Source of the DNA: an uncultured Verrucomicrobiales bacterium
GTDB lineage: Bacteria; Verrucomicrobiota; Verrucomicrobiia; Verrucomicrobiales; Akkermansiaceae
Assembly: GCA_937885815.1 (NCBI GenBank)
Contig: CALABM010000191.1
Span: forward strand, 1-32,730
Length of the DNA stretch: 32,730 nucleotides
Reading direction: 5' to 3'
Shown in pieces: positions 8,433-16,308 of this stretch. A program made the translations under genes and the position numbers. Numbering within the stretch: the stretch's first letter is position 1; each line of letters begins with the position of its first letter. The notes beneath the pieces are model-generated. The model made no database searches and was not told where the DNA came from. It worked only from the letters and a program-made list of their open reading frames with translations.

Positions 8433-8461
8433 ATCCTAACGTGAGCGCAGGTAAAAAGCAA
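8433..8461 (-). promoter_or_regulatory. dnaB promoter
   Basis: Minus strand TTGCTT (8461-8456) and TAGGAT (8438-8433) with a 17-bp spacer. The -10 box is 22 nt from the ATG at 8410, giving a short leader of about 15 nt without a clear Shine-Dalgarno sequence. Confidence 0.5.
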
Positions 8462-8500
8462 GTTTTTTTCCGCCTACGAGTAAAAAACATAAGAATGAGC

Positions 8501-8528
8501 TTGACATGGTAGGTGTATTACGTATACT
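8501..8528 (+). promoter_or_regulatory. Promoter of the small secreted protein gene
   Basis: TTGACA (8501-8506) and TATACT (8523-8528), spacer 16 bp. The predicted start near 8535 leaves only about 11 nt of leader before the ATG at 8546. Confidence 0.68.
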
Positions 8529-8545
8529 GAGATTGTCTTATATTT

Positions 8546-8884
8546 ATGAAAACGCTTTCCATCTTCTCCATTTTTGCAGCTGCTGCTATGCTGGCTCAGG
8601 CTGCACCCGTTATTGAGCAGTCTGACCTCTCTGAGGAGACTCTTCTTCGCGAGGGGTTTGCTACGGAGCGCCAGCGCGAGAGCTTTGAGCGCTATCGTAA
8701 GGCCCGCGCAGAGGCTGAGCGTCAGCGCGAGGAGGCGGCCCGTGAGGCACAGCGCGTTACTGAGCGCAATGATGCTGGTATGCGCCGCACCATTCAGCGC
8801 CGTGCTCTGAACACAATGCTGCCCGCCTGCGATCGTGAGCCTGAGGCCCCCCGTGAGCCCGGTAACTACCGTGTGCGCTACTAA
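8546..8884 (+). CDS. Small secreted, charged coiled-coil protein of unknown function
   Basis: 112 residues. The signal peptide is MKTLSIFSIFAAAAMLAQAA with a likely AQA cleavage site near residue 19. The mature part is one long Arg/Glu/Ala-rich helix (ATERQRESFERYRKARAEAE and onward) that should form a coiled coil, then a Pro-rich tail (REPEAPREPGNYRVRY). It has a strong promoter and a strong terminator of its own, so it is probably a well-expressed monocistronic gene. No family is recognised. The codon pattern (GAG, CGC, GCT) matches the highly expressed genes tpiA and tsf. Confidence 0.7.
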   Translation: MKTLSIFSIFAAAAMLAQAAPVIEQSDLSEETLLREGFATERQRESFERYRKARAEAERQREEAAREAQRVTERNDAGMRRTIQRRALNTMLPACDREPEAPREPGNYRVRY

Positions 8885-8914
8885 AGATAGCGTTTCAGTT
8901 TTTATATAAAGTTT

Positions 8915-8940
8915 AGGCAGAGTGGATATCCACTCTGCCT
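8915..8940. terminator. Perfect 26-nt palindrome, bidirectional terminator
   Basis: AGGCAGAGTGGAT is followed at once by its exact complement, a 13-bp stem, then TTCTTCTTTA on the plus strand. It lies between the small secreted gene and the minus-strand membrane gene that ends at 8994, so it can serve both. Confidence 0.75.
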
Positions 8941-8993
8941 TTCTTCTTTATTGTCATTTGTAGTCTGCGTTGAGGACGCAGATGCGGAGCTGA

Positions 8994-9683
8994 TTAATTC
9001 AAGCGGCTCAGGGTGGTCTGCGGAGCTTCATCTCCATGCAGCGTCCAGAGCAGATCATGGGCTCCGGCTTTCAGGCGGTAAAGGAGCAGGGCCTGCAGTT
9101 CTTCGCCTTTTTTACCCACTCGCTGCACAAGGCACATACCGGCCGGGCCGTCCGTCACCAAGCGGGAGCCGGAATAATCTTTAATGCTGAGCAAAAAGGC
9201 GTAAACGCCATCCTGCTCTGCCTTTACCGTGGCATTAGCGATGCGGATGGTGCTACCTTCCACCTTCTTGGGGCGCCATTTGAGGGGCATGTGGGCAGGG
9301 ATGGTAGCTTTAGCGGCGTTGGTACCGGCGAGGGGCTCCCGGTTTATCATGCGCAGGGCGCGGGTTCGGGCGGCGCTGCGCCAAGTGTTGATGGTGATGA
9401 AGGTGGTCGGTATGAGGCCGAGGCCTATCCACGAGAGCGTGGCCGTCATGCCCCAGTGTGTGTTATCCGTGAGTACCAGCGTGAACAGGATACCGCAGAA
9501 GGCAGCTGTGACTGCCAGCCCCACATAGAAGCCGAGTATCATGCCCGGAAAAAGCAGGAACAGCACGGCATAGCGGAGGAATGCTTTCACATTCAGCGGC
9601 GTGCCGCGCAGAAACTCGCGCTTTACTACGGCGGCGTAAAGTTTCTCTAAGTCAGCCTGAGAGGTGGATTTATCTATCTTCAT
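8994..9683 (-). CDS. Membrane protein of unknown function downstream of aroC
   Basis: About 229 residues starting MKIDKSTSQADLEKLYAAVV. Two to three closely spaced hydrophobic segments cover residues 34-100 (AVLFLLFPGMILGFYVGLA, AAFCGILFTLVL, WIGLGLIPTTFI). The C-terminal half is soluble and has the look of a beta-rich domain (IRIANATVKAEQDGVYAFLL, then RLKAGAHDLLWTLHGDEAP). The start chosen lies 5 bp after the aroC stop, so it is probably co-transcribed with aroC, though nothing in it suggests a role in the shikimate pathway. I do not recognise the family. Confidence 0.65.
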   Translation of the reverse strand: MKIDKSTSQADLEKLYAAVVKREFLRGTPLNVKAFLRYAVLFLLFPGMILGFYVGLAVTAAFCGILFTLVLTDNTHWGMTATLSWIGLGLIPTTFITINTWRSAARTRALRMINREPLAGTNAAKATIPAHMPLKWRPKKVEGSTIRIANATVKAEQDGVYAFLLSIKDYSGSRLVTDGPAGMCLVQRVGKKGEELQALLLYRLKAGAHDLLWTLHGDEAPQTTLSRLN

Positions 9684-9688
9684 GTGTG

Positions 9689-10771
9689 TCAGATGCGTGC
9701 GGAGCGTTGGCGCAGGATGTGATCTGCCAGAACAAGCCAAGCCATGGATTCCACCACGGGGACGGCACGCGGCAGCACGCAGGGATCATGGCGCCCCTTG
9801 CCGCGCAGCTGCACCTCAGCGTGTTCATCATTCACTGTATTCTGGGAAATCATGAGGGTGGCGGTGGGCTTGAAGGCGAGGCGCATGTTAATGTCCTCTC
9901 CATTGCTGATGCCACCCTGTACGCCGCCGGAGTTGTTTGTGCGGGTACGAACGCGGTCGCCATCCATGTAATAGGGGTCATTATGTTCGGAGCCTTTCAG
10001 CGCGGGGGCGCCGAAACCACTGCCGATTTCAAAGCCCTTGCAGGCGGGAATGCTCAGCATGGCGTGTGCCAGTGTGGCCTCCAGCTTATCAAAGACGGGG
10101 TCACCCAGCCCAACGGGGCAGTTTCTCACGGTGCAAGCCACCACGCCACCCACGGAATCACCCTTGGCCCGGGCCTCGCGGATGACAACGCTCATATCCT
10201 CCGCACTTTCCGGATCCGCAGCGCGAACGATGTTGCTCTCCACCACGGCAGGGTCTACATCTGCGGGCAGCACATGACAGAATACGGTGTGAACTTGTTG
10301 TACCCAAGCGATGACCTGCAGCCCGGGGCAAAGAGCTTGCACCAGTGCCTTTGCTACGGCACCGGCAGCTACGCGACCAATTGTTTCACGAGCGCTGGCG
10401 CGTCCACCGCCGGCCCATGCACGGATGCCGTATTTGGCATCATAACAGTAATCCGCATGGGAGGGGCGGTAGGTGTGCTGCATTTCATTGTACGCGGAGG
10501 ACTGATGGTCCTTGTTGCGCACGGAAAGAGCGATGGGCGTGCCCAGCGTGAGGCCATCCTGTACGCCGCTGAGGATTTCCACGCGATCCTCTTCATTGCG
10601 CGGGGTGACGATATCACTCTGGCCAGGGCGGCGGCGGTTCAGCTCAGCCTGAATTTGCTCTACGGTAAGCGGTACCTGAGCAGGACAGCCATCAATAACA
10701 ACACCCACACCTGTGCCGTGTGATTCACCCCAGGTGCTTATTCTGAAAACGGAACCGAATGTGCTGGACAT
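9689..10771 (-). CDS. aroC: Chorismate synthase AroC
   Basis: AroC converts 5-enolpyruvylshikimate-3-phosphate to chorismate, the last shared step of aromatic amino acid synthesis, using reduced FMN. The 360-residue protein is of normal length. It shows the three signatures: GESHGTGVGVVIDGCPAQ at 15-32, the RASARETIGRVAAGAVAK block, and a late RTRTNNSGGVQGGISNGEDI block that shapes the FMN site. The Arg-rich RRRPGQSDIVTPRNEEDRVE is also typical. The ATG at 10771 fits the family start (MSSTFGSVFRISTWGESHG). It leads a short unit with a membrane protein. Confidence 0.97.
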   Translation of the reverse strand: MSSTFGSVFRISTWGESHGTGVGVVIDGCPAQVPLTVEQIQAELNRRRPGQSDIVTPRNEEDRVEILSGVQDGLTLGTPIALSVRNKDHQSSAYNEMQHTYRPSHADYCYDAKYGIRAWAGGGRASARETIGRVAAGAVAKALVQALCPGLQVIAWVQQVHTVFCHVLPADVDPAVVESNIVRAADPESAEDMSVVIREARAKGDSVGGVVACTVRNCPVGLGDPVFDKLEATLAHAMLSIPACKGFEIGSGFGAPALKGSEHNDPYYMDGDRVRTRTNNSGGVQGGISNGEDINMRLAFKPTATLMISQNTVNDEHAEVQLRGKGRHDPCVLPRAVPVVESMAWLVLADHILRQRSARI

Positions 10772-10783
10772 AACTTTTCCCTT

Positions 10784-10812
10784 ATATTACCTGATAGCGT
10801 GGGGCTATGCAA
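10784..10812 (-). promoter_or_regulatory. aroC promoter
   Basis: Minus strand TTGCAT (10812-10807) and TAATAT (10789-10784), spacer 17 bp. Twelve nt lie between the -10 box and the ATG, so the leader should be about 5 nt. The AAGGG in that gap would sit at or before the transcript start. Confidence 0.55.
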
Positions 10813-10839
10813 GGCAAGAGACTGTCAGGCTGTGAGATA

Positions 10840-12102
10840 TTACTTGAGCTTGCGGCGTGTGACGAGGTATACCTTATCACCATGGCGCACTTTTTCGGGC
10901 GTGGCGATGAGAGCCCGGACGCCCTTGGGCGCTGTGGTGACCACAAGGGTGGTACCGGTTTCATCATCATAGCGCAGCTCAGGAACGGTGAGGCGTACGA
11001 TGCCGGTGGTGGGCCCGGTGATTTCAATTTTGTCACCCACGGAAACGGCTGAAGCTTCCAACCTGATTTCCGCCACACCCACTTTCGGGTACCAGCGCAT
11101 CACGCGACCGAGGTGCTGGCGCTGCTCCAGAGCAAGGCTGTTCGAGCAGCCGCTCCAAGTTTCCCATTCTTCACCGAGATAATAGCCACCGTGCCAGAAC
11201 TGGCGGTTAAAGACGTGCAGTAGGCGGTCTTCCCACTCGGCCACTTTCTCAGGGCTCCATTCCCCGGCAGTGCAGGCGGTGACAGCCTCTTTGTACACTG
11301 AGGTTACGGTGGATACGTAGGCCTCCGAGCGTCCTCGTCCTTCCAGCTTGAAGACGGACACGCCGGCCTCCACCAGCTGGTCAATCACGCGGATGGTGCA
11401 GATGTCCTTCGGGGACATGATGTATTGGTTATCAATGTCCATCTCGAAGCCGGTCTCGGTATCCGTGACGCGGTATTTACGGCGGCAGAGCTGGAAGCAC
11501 TGGCCACGGTTCGCGCTGTGGTTATAGGCGGCGAGGCTCATGCCGCACTTACCGGAAATACCGATGCAGAGGGCACCGTGGGCGAAGATTTCGATTCTGA
11601 CCTGCTTACCGGAGGGGCCTGTGATGTTTTCCTTGCGGATGCCCTCGATGATGGTTCGAATCTGGCTGAGCTTCAGCTCGCGGGCCAGCACCATCACATC
11701 TGCATACGCAGCAAAGAAGCGCACGGAAGCGAGGTTGCACACGTTGGCCTGCACGGAGATATGCACCTCCAGCCCAATGCTGTGGGCATACGTGATGACG
11801 GCTAAATCAGCGGCAATAACGGCATCCACCCCGGCGTCTTTAGCCTTGCGCAGCAGTTCCTGCATGGGCTCCATTTCCTCATCATAGATGATGACGTTGC
11901 AGGTGAGGTAGGCCTTGGCATTGCAGCTGTGGCAGAGGCGTGCGACCTTAGGCAGGTCATCCGGCGTGAAGTTCACGGATGAGCGGGCGCGCATGTTGAA
12001 CATACCTACGCCGAAGTACACACTGTCTGCTCCGGCGCGCAGCGCCGCTGCCAATGACTCGAAGGACCCCGCCGGGGCCATGATTTCCAATGCCTGCTGC
12101 AT
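10840..12102 (-). CDS. Peptidase U32 family protein
   Basis: 420 residues starting MQQALEIMAPAGSFESLAAA, the typical N-terminus of the U32 family (TIM-barrel start). The U32 signature is in the segment RIEIFAHGALCIGISGKCGM (about 186-205), followed by NRGQCFQLCRRKYRV with conserved cysteines that bind a cluster in the related tRNA/ubiquinone hydroxylases (TrhP, UbiU/UbiV). After that comes MSPKDICTIRVIDQLVEAGV and FKLEGRGRSEAYV. The C-terminal part is a beta-rich domain. Members are now often RNA- or quinone-hydroxylating enzymes and not peptidases; TrhP (YegQ)-like tRNA hydroxylation is a fair guess. The upstream frame is open but lacks homology and crosses a terminator and a promoter, so 12102 is the start. 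Confidence 0.88.
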   Translation of the reverse strand: MQQALEIMAPAGSFESLAAALRAGADSVYFGVGMFNMRARSSVNFTPDDLPKVARLCHSCNAKAYLTCNVIIYDEEMEPMQELLRKAKDAGVDAVIAADLAVITYAHSIGLEVHISVQANVCNLASVRFFAAYADVMVLARELKLSQIRTIIEGIRKENITGPSGKQVRIEIFAHGALCIGISGKCGMSLAAYNHSANRGQCFQLCRRKYRVTDTETGFEMDIDNQYIMSPKDICTIRVIDQLVEAGVSVFKLEGRGRSEAYVSTVTSVYKEAVTACTAGEWSPEKVAEWEDRLLHVFNRQFWHGGYYLGEEWETWSGCSNSLALEQRQHLGRVMRWYPKVGVAEIRLEASAVSVGDKIEITGPTTGIVRLTVPELRYDDETGTTLVVTTAPKGVRALIATPEKVRHGDKVYLVTRRKLK

Positions 12103-12109
12103 GGGCGCG

Positions 12110-12137
12110 ATTGTACAGCTTGAGCAGCAAAAGTCAA
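12110..12137 (-). promoter_or_regulatory. Promoter of the U32 gene, predicted leaderless start
   Basis: Minus strand TTGACT (12137-12132) and TACAAT (12115-12110), spacer 16 bp. Seven nt lie between the -10 box and the ATG at 12102, so the mRNA should begin at the start codon. Confidence 0.62.
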
Positions 12138-12144
12138 GCAGAAA

Positions 12145-12174
12145 CCGCCCCGCAGGTGTTTCCCTGCGGGGCGG
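12145..12174 (-). terminator. Terminator of prlC
   Basis: CCGCCCCGCAGG and CCTGCGGGGCGG form a 12-bp GC-rich stem around a 6-nt loop. In the minus direction it is followed by TTTCTGCTT, a weak U-run. It lies after the prlC stop and just before the -35 box of the U32 promoter. Confidence 0.75.
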
Positions 12175-12197
12175 TGGTAGGTTCATGAATGTAAAAA

Positions 12198-14279
12198 TCA
12201 GGCTAAGCCGCAGCGGCGCAGCATGGCCTCGGTATCCGGGTCGCGCTGCATGAAGTCGCGGTAGAGCTCGGCAGCGGGGCGGCTGTTGCCCTGTGAGAGG
12301 ATGCAGCGGCGGAAGTCTCGCCCGGTGGCGGGATTGAAGATGCCCTCCTTCGCGAAGCGGGAGAAGGCGTCCGCCTCCAGCATTTCGGCCCACTTGTAGG
12401 AATAGTAGCCGGATTCGTAGCCGCCGTCAAAGATGTGGGTGAAGCAGCGCAGGGCGCTGTTGGAGGGCTCTGTGGTGGGGATGCGGTAGTCTGCGAGAAT
12501 CTCGCGGTCAATTTCCTCCACGTCGCGGCCCTGGTAGGCGGCGGTGTTGGTGTGCAGCTCGAGGTCCAGCTTACCGAAGCAGAGCTGGCGCATGAAGAAG
12601 GTGGCTGCGCCGCAGTTCCTAGCGGCAAGCATTTTCTGCTTCAGCTCAGCGGGCATGGGCTCACCGCTCTGCCAGTGGCGGGCAAAGAGGTCCAGGGCCT
12701 CGCTTTCCCAGCACCAGTTCTCATTAATCTGGCTGGGAAGCTCCACGAAGTCCCATGCCACGTTGCAACCGGCCAAGCTTTCTACTTCCACATCACTCAG
12801 AATCTGGTGCAGCAGGTGGCCGAACTCATGGAACACGGTTTCAACCTCGCGGTGGGTGAGCAGGGCGGGCTTGTCACCCACGGGGCGGCTCATGTTACCG
12901 CACATGAGGGCCAGGTGCGGGCGGCGGGGCTGCTCTGCCGTGGGCGGGCAGCCGGTGGCAAGGCAGTTCATCCAAGCACCACCGCGCTTGCTGTCACGCG
13001 GGTACCAGTCCGCATAGAAGGAGCCGAGGTGCTCGCCGCTTTCGTCATCATATACCTCGTAGAAGAGTACTTCCGGGTGCCATACTTCCACGGCGCCGTC
13101 CGGCAGGCTTTCGCTTTCTTTGATGCAGGCTGTGGGCAGCTGGCGGAAGTTGATGCCATACAAGCCGGCATAGATGGAGAACATGCCGTCCAGCACGCCC
13201 TGCATGGGGAAGTAGGGGCGGAGCTCTTCGCTGTCAAAGTCATACAGAGCCTTGCGGCGCTTTTCGGACCAGTAGGCAATATCCCACGGCTTCATGACGG
13301 GGATGGCTGTGCCGGAGGCCTGCTCAGCGAAGAGTCGGATATCTTCCTGCTCAGCAAGGAAGGGGGCCTTCACACGCTCGTGGAGCTGGTTGATGAAGTT
13401 CAGCGCAGTGGTGCCGCTGCCGGCCATGCGGCGGGATGTCACGTAATCAGAGTAGCGCTCATAGCCCAGCATAGCTGCTTTTTCGGTGCGTAGAGCCATG
13501 ATTTCGTGGATGAAGGGCACGGTATCGTACGCGCCGGTGCCTTTATCATTCATGGCGTGCCACACGCGGCTGCGCAGGCCTTCGTTCTCGGCGAAGGTCA
13601 GCACCGGCTGCACGGAGGTGAACTGAAGGGTGAAGCGCCATTGCGGGGCTTCTTCGCTGCCATGGCCCTTGCTGAGGGCATCTGCGCGGGCGGCCTCGCG
13701 GGCAGAATCCGGCAGGCCGGCCAGCTCTGTTTCATCAGCGGTGATGTATTCCCAAGCGTTTGTGGAGTCCAGCACGTGCTCGCCGAAGGTTTGGGAAAGC
13801 TGTGCCAGCTTGGTGGTGAGCTCGGCGTAGCGGAGCTTCTGCTCATCGCTGAGATCAGCGCCGTTTTCACGGAAGTCTGCCAGAGTTTCGGATACGAAGC
13901 GCTGCTTCACGGCGCTGAGCTGCTGCATTTCCGGCTGGGCTGCGGCCTTCTTCAGCACGGCGTACAACTGCGGATTAAGGGTGACGCTGGAGGAATAGAT
14001 GACCACCTCGGGCATGAGCTCGTTAACGACCTCGCGCAGCTCGGGAGAATCCATCACGGATTGCAGGTGCGAGAGTCTTCCCCAGGCGCGCACGAGGTCA
14101 GCGCCGGAGCTTTCCAGCGCGGCGAATGTGTTCTCGTAAGTAGGTTCCTGCACGGCGCAGATGGCGGCTACAGCGGTTTTGGCACGCTCAATGGCGGCGC
14201 GGATTTCCGTGCGGGCTTGTTCCGGGGTGAGGGCGGACCATGCCACATGCAGTGATTTATCAGTAAAAGGTGCGTTCAT
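12198..14279 (-). CDS. prlC: Oligopeptidase A-type M3 metallopeptidase
   Basis: A 693-residue zinc peptidase of family M3 (oligopeptidase A / PrlC), normal size about 680. The zinc motif is in EVETVFHEFGHLLHQILSD near residue 470 (HEFGH, with a further Glu downstream in WCWESEALDLFARH as expected). Late conserved GYESGYYSYKWAEMLEADAF is the substrate-binding loop (GxxxxYY). These cytoplasmic enzymes degrade short peptides, including cleaved signal peptides. The start at MNAPFTDKSLHVAW gives a normal N-terminal helical region. A weak promoter lies upstream and a hairpin terminator follows, so it looks monocistronic. Confidence 0.94.
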   Translation of the reverse strand: MNAPFTDKSLHVAWSALTPEQARTEIRAAIERAKTAVAAICAVQEPTYENTFAALESSGADLVRAWGRLSHLQSVMDSPELREVVNELMPEVVIYSSSVTLNPQLYAVLKKAAAQPEMQQLSAVKQRFVSETLADFRENGADLSDEQKLRYAELTTKLAQLSQTFGEHVLDSTNAWEYITADETELAGLPDSAREAARADALSKGHGSEEAPQWRFTLQFTSVQPVLTFAENEGLRSRVWHAMNDKGTGAYDTVPFIHEIMALRTEKAAMLGYERYSDYVTSRRMAGSGTTALNFINQLHERVKAPFLAEQEDIRLFAEQASGTAIPVMKPWDIAYWSEKRRKALYDFDSEELRPYFPMQGVLDGMFSIYAGLYGINFRQLPTACIKESESLPDGAVEVWHPEVLFYEVYDDESGEHLGSFYADWYPRDSKRGGAWMNCLATGCPPTAEQPRRPHLALMCGNMSRPVGDKPALLTHREVETVFHEFGHLLHQILSDVEVESLAGCNVAWDFVELPSQINENWCWESEALDLFARHWQSGEPMPAELKQKMLAARNCGAATFFMRQLCFGKLDLELHTNTAAYQGRDVEEIDREILADYRIPTTEPSNSALRCFTHIFDGGYESGYYSYKWAEMLEADAFSRFAKEGIFNPATGRDFRRCILSQGNSRPAAELYRDFMQRDPDTEAMLRRCGLA

Positions 14280-14300
14280 GTTTTATCAGATGTTGCGTAT

Positions 14301-14329
14301 ATGCTACTACGGAAGGTGATGTGAGTAAA
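14301..14329 (-). promoter_or_regulatory. Candidate prlC promoter
   Basis: Minus strand TTTACT (14329-14324) and TAGCAT (14306-14301) with a 17-bp spacer. Each box matches consensus at four of six positions. The -10 box is 21 nt from the ATG. Confidence 0.35.
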
Positions 14330-14354
14330 GCGGAAAGGCGGACATGCCGTTAAT

Positions 14355-15101
14355 TCACCAGGCCCCACGGCTTATCTGCCAGTTGATATAGGCGAAGTAC
14401 GCCATAAAGAGGGTGAAGAATATCATGCCGTTCATCAGTGAGAGGACGGCCAGAGCCCCGCCCAGAATCATGCCCACTGTGGAGCAGAGTTTCAGGTTAT
14501 TCGTTACGGTGAGGAGAAGCTGTCCGCCGTCCAGCGGGAGGATGGGCAGCAGGTTAAAGATACTCCACCACATGCAGATGAACATGGCTGTACTGTATAC
14601 CATCATGCCGGAATGTGGGATGGTACCGTTTTCCAGTGCGAGGGCGATACTGTACTGCTGCTCAAAGGGCATGGCTTCCAGCTGGCTAAAGGGGGCCAGT
14701 AGGTAGAAGTTTATGCCTGCAGCTACATTGCCTACGTGAAGCCCCATGATAATGGCGACAATTAACCCCAGCAGTAGACTGGCAGCCGGGCCGGCCAATA
14801 CATAGAGGAAATATTGCGTGCGCGTACGTGGGCGCGAGCGCAGCTCTGTGACGCCGCCCATCATGGCTAGTGTGATGTACGGCTGCTCCTTCGTGAAGTA
14901 TCGCCCTGCCAGCGCGTGCCCCAGTTCATGTGCCAGAAGAGCCAGCATACCCATCACGACGAATACCGCCGCGTTCATTAGGCCGTTTCCATTGCTAAGG
15001 CCGAGCAGAAACAGAATCAGCCAAATACTGGGGTGAATGCAGACAGGTATACCGAAAAGGGTGAAATAAAGGGTGCCTGTGGTGGGTCGGGGCGTGTTCA
15101 T
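14355..15101 (-). CDS. Site-2 protease family (M50) membrane metalloprotease
   Basis: 248 residues with about six membrane helices. The zinc motif HELGH is in LALLAHELGHALAGRYF near residue 58, inside a membrane helix. The second zinc-ligand motif is written LLPILPLDGGQLLL near residue 195, which corresponds to the NPxPLDGG/LDG motif. The lack of PDZ and CBS domains and the small size place it with SpoIVFB-like/minimal M50 proteases, which cut substrates inside the membrane. Substrate cannot be inferred. The ATG at 15101 lies 6 nt after a -10 box. The gap to prlC is 75 bp, and both genes run on the minus strand. Confidence 0.88.
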   Translation of the reverse strand: MNTPRPTTGTLYFTLFGIPVCIHPSIWLILFLLGLSNGNGLMNAAVFVVMGMLALLAHELGHALAGRYFTKEQPYITLAMMGGVTELRSRPRTRTQYFLYVLAGPAASLLLGLIVAIIMGLHVGNVAAGINFYLLAPFSQLEAMPFEQQYSIALALENGTIPHSGMMVYSTAMFICMWWSIFNLLPILPLDGGQLLLTVTNNLKLCSTVGMILGGALAVLSLMNGMIFFTLFMAYFAYINWQISRGAW

Positions 15102-15107
15102 GGCCTC

Positions 15108-15136
15108 TTTTTACCCTATTTTTTCCTATTTTTCAA
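15108..15136 (-). promoter_or_regulatory. Promoter of the M50 protease gene, predicted leaderless start
   Basis: Minus strand TTGAAA (15136-15131) and TAAAAA (15113-15108), spacer 17 bp, in a very A/T-rich region. Six nt (GAGGCC) lie between the -10 box and the ATG. The GAGG there is too close to the ATG to serve as a ribosome site. Confidence 0.5.
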
Positions 15137-15176
15137 CAGAAAATCAAAAAAAATGCATTTTTTTTACAAAAAAAGC

Positions 15177-15205
15177 TTGCAATGCATCGGGAAGTTGTGT
15201 ATAAT
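15177..15205 (+). promoter_or_regulatory. tRNA-Asn promoter
   Basis: TTGCAA (15177-15182) and TATAAT (15200-15205), spacer 17 bp, lie 34 bp upstream of the tRNA. Confidence 0.75.
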
Positions 15206-15239
15206 TCTCCCGCACCCCGCAAACAACGGGAAACGCAAA

Positions 15240-15311
15240 TCCGGCGTAGCTCAGTGGCAGAGCGGATGACTGTTAATCATTAGGTCGTTGGTTCGACCCC
15301 AACCGCCGGAG
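15240..15311 (+). tRNA. tRNA-Asn (anticodon GTT)
   Basis: A full cloverleaf of 72 nt can be drawn. The acceptor TCCGGCG pairs with CGCCGGA and G is the discriminator. The D arm is in TAGCTCAGTGGCAGAGC, the anticodon loop is CTGTTAA (GTT, asparagine), and the T arm is GTTGG-TTCGACC-CCAAC. The 3' CCA is not encoded. Confidence 0.96.
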
Positions 15312-15314
15312 CTG

Positions 15315-15348
15315 AAAGGCCAGAGGACTTAGTTCTCTGGCCTTTCTT
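15315..15348 (+). terminator. Terminator after tRNA-Asn
   Basis: AAAGGCCAGAG (15315-15325) pairs with CTCTGGCCTTT (15335-15345) around a 9-nt loop, followed by CTT. Confidence 0.85.
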
Positions 15349-15396
15349 GCGTTCATGGGGGCGCTTATCAATGCCAAGAATTGAAATCAGCCGGAT

Positions 15397-16257
15397 ATGA
15401 AAGCGTTGAGGCTTATATTGAGTTTGCTTGTAAGTGTTTTATCGGTTCAAGCTGAGGAGATAAGCTTGAATGCGCATGTGGTGGACTTGCCGGCAGAAGT
15501 TATAACGCTGCCACCTACTATGGCCGGGCAGTTGGCGCTGGTAAGGGAGACCATTGAGGTGGCGGAAGTGCTGCAAACGGTGTTGGAAACTCCGGATGTG
15601 TACGTGAATCCTCAGGCAACTGTTTGCTTGATAGCGGAGAAGTGGCTGCTGCCGCGTTGGCGTGCATTGTCTGAATTGCCGAGTGAGCGGCTGCGTGAGC
15701 TGCTTTTGCTGGTGGATGCGATTGATTGGCAGAGCGCATGGGTGCTGGATGCGGCAGAGGCCGACAGCTGTGTGAGCATGCCGCGTGAGGAAGATACTAC
15801 GCCGTGCTTGGAGCGTTTGGTAAAGGTGGCACAGGTAGTAGAGCGGCAGATGAAGAACGGGGATTCCCCGGAATTGCAGGCCGTTTTGGTTTCTATGGTG
15901 GGGGCCATGGGCGGCGGGGCACTGCTGAAATTGCCCGCTCCGCTGCTGGAGGAGCGCTGGGTGCGCGACTACAAGACGGCGTATTCCTTCCTAGCTGGGT
16001 TCAAATCCGCGCTGGAGCAGGGGGATGCCGCAGCTATGGCCAGCCTGCATGCATATACGGATTATTTGCTGCAGAGTGAGGCTGATTGCCTGCGTGTCGA
16101 TGCCCTTGCGGCTGTGTACGCCTCCGTATGCCAGGCCGAGTACAAGGTGCGCCCAGCTCAGTTCTGTATTGATACCGCTATGCAGCAAGCCATGCAGCCT
16201 TTTCTGGAGCGATTGCCCGCATTGCGCGGTGTGCTGCCGGGAAAGATGTGTGATTGA
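15397..16257 (+). CDS. Secreted or periplasmic protein of unknown function
   Basis: 286 residues. The signal peptide MKALRLILSLLVSVLSVQAEE is clear, with a likely cut after VQA (residue 19). The mature protein is helical and rich in Leu, Ala and Glu, with scattered cysteines (for example ATVCLIAEKW, ADSCVSMP, TTPCLERL, EADCLRVD, ASVCQAEY, AQFCIDTA). These could form disulfides in the periplasm. No catalytic motif or known domain is recognised. It follows the tRNA terminator and converges on the Sel1 gene. I see no convincing promoter or terminator of its own. The ATG is the only good start for the signal peptide. Confidence 0.7.
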   Translation: MKALRLILSLLVSVLSVQAEEISLNAHVVDLPAEVITLPPTMAGQLALVRETIEVAEVLQTVLETPDVYVNPQATVCLIAEKWLLPRWRALSELPSERLRELLLLVDAIDWQSAWVLDAAEADSCVSMPREEDTTPCLERLVKVAQVVERQMKNGDSPELQAVLVSMVGAMGGGALLKLPAPLLEERWVRDYKTAYSFLAGFKSALEQGDAAAMASLHAYTDYLLQSEADCLRVDALAAVYASVCQAEYKVRPAQFCIDTAMQQAMQPFLERLPALRGVLPGKMCD

Positions 16258-16308
16258 GGAAGCTCTGGTAAGAGTGAGTTTTGTTTTTGTTAGCGACGTC
16301 TTGCAGGA

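Noticed and set aside
9581..10723. 380-codon plus-strand open frame opposite aroC
   Set aside because: Shadow of aroC codon use; the chorismate synthase signatures on the minus strand are unmistakable.
12435..14255. Two long plus-strand frames opposite prlC (352 and 249 codons)
   Set aside because: Both are shadows of the M3 peptidase gene, with no start signals or homology.
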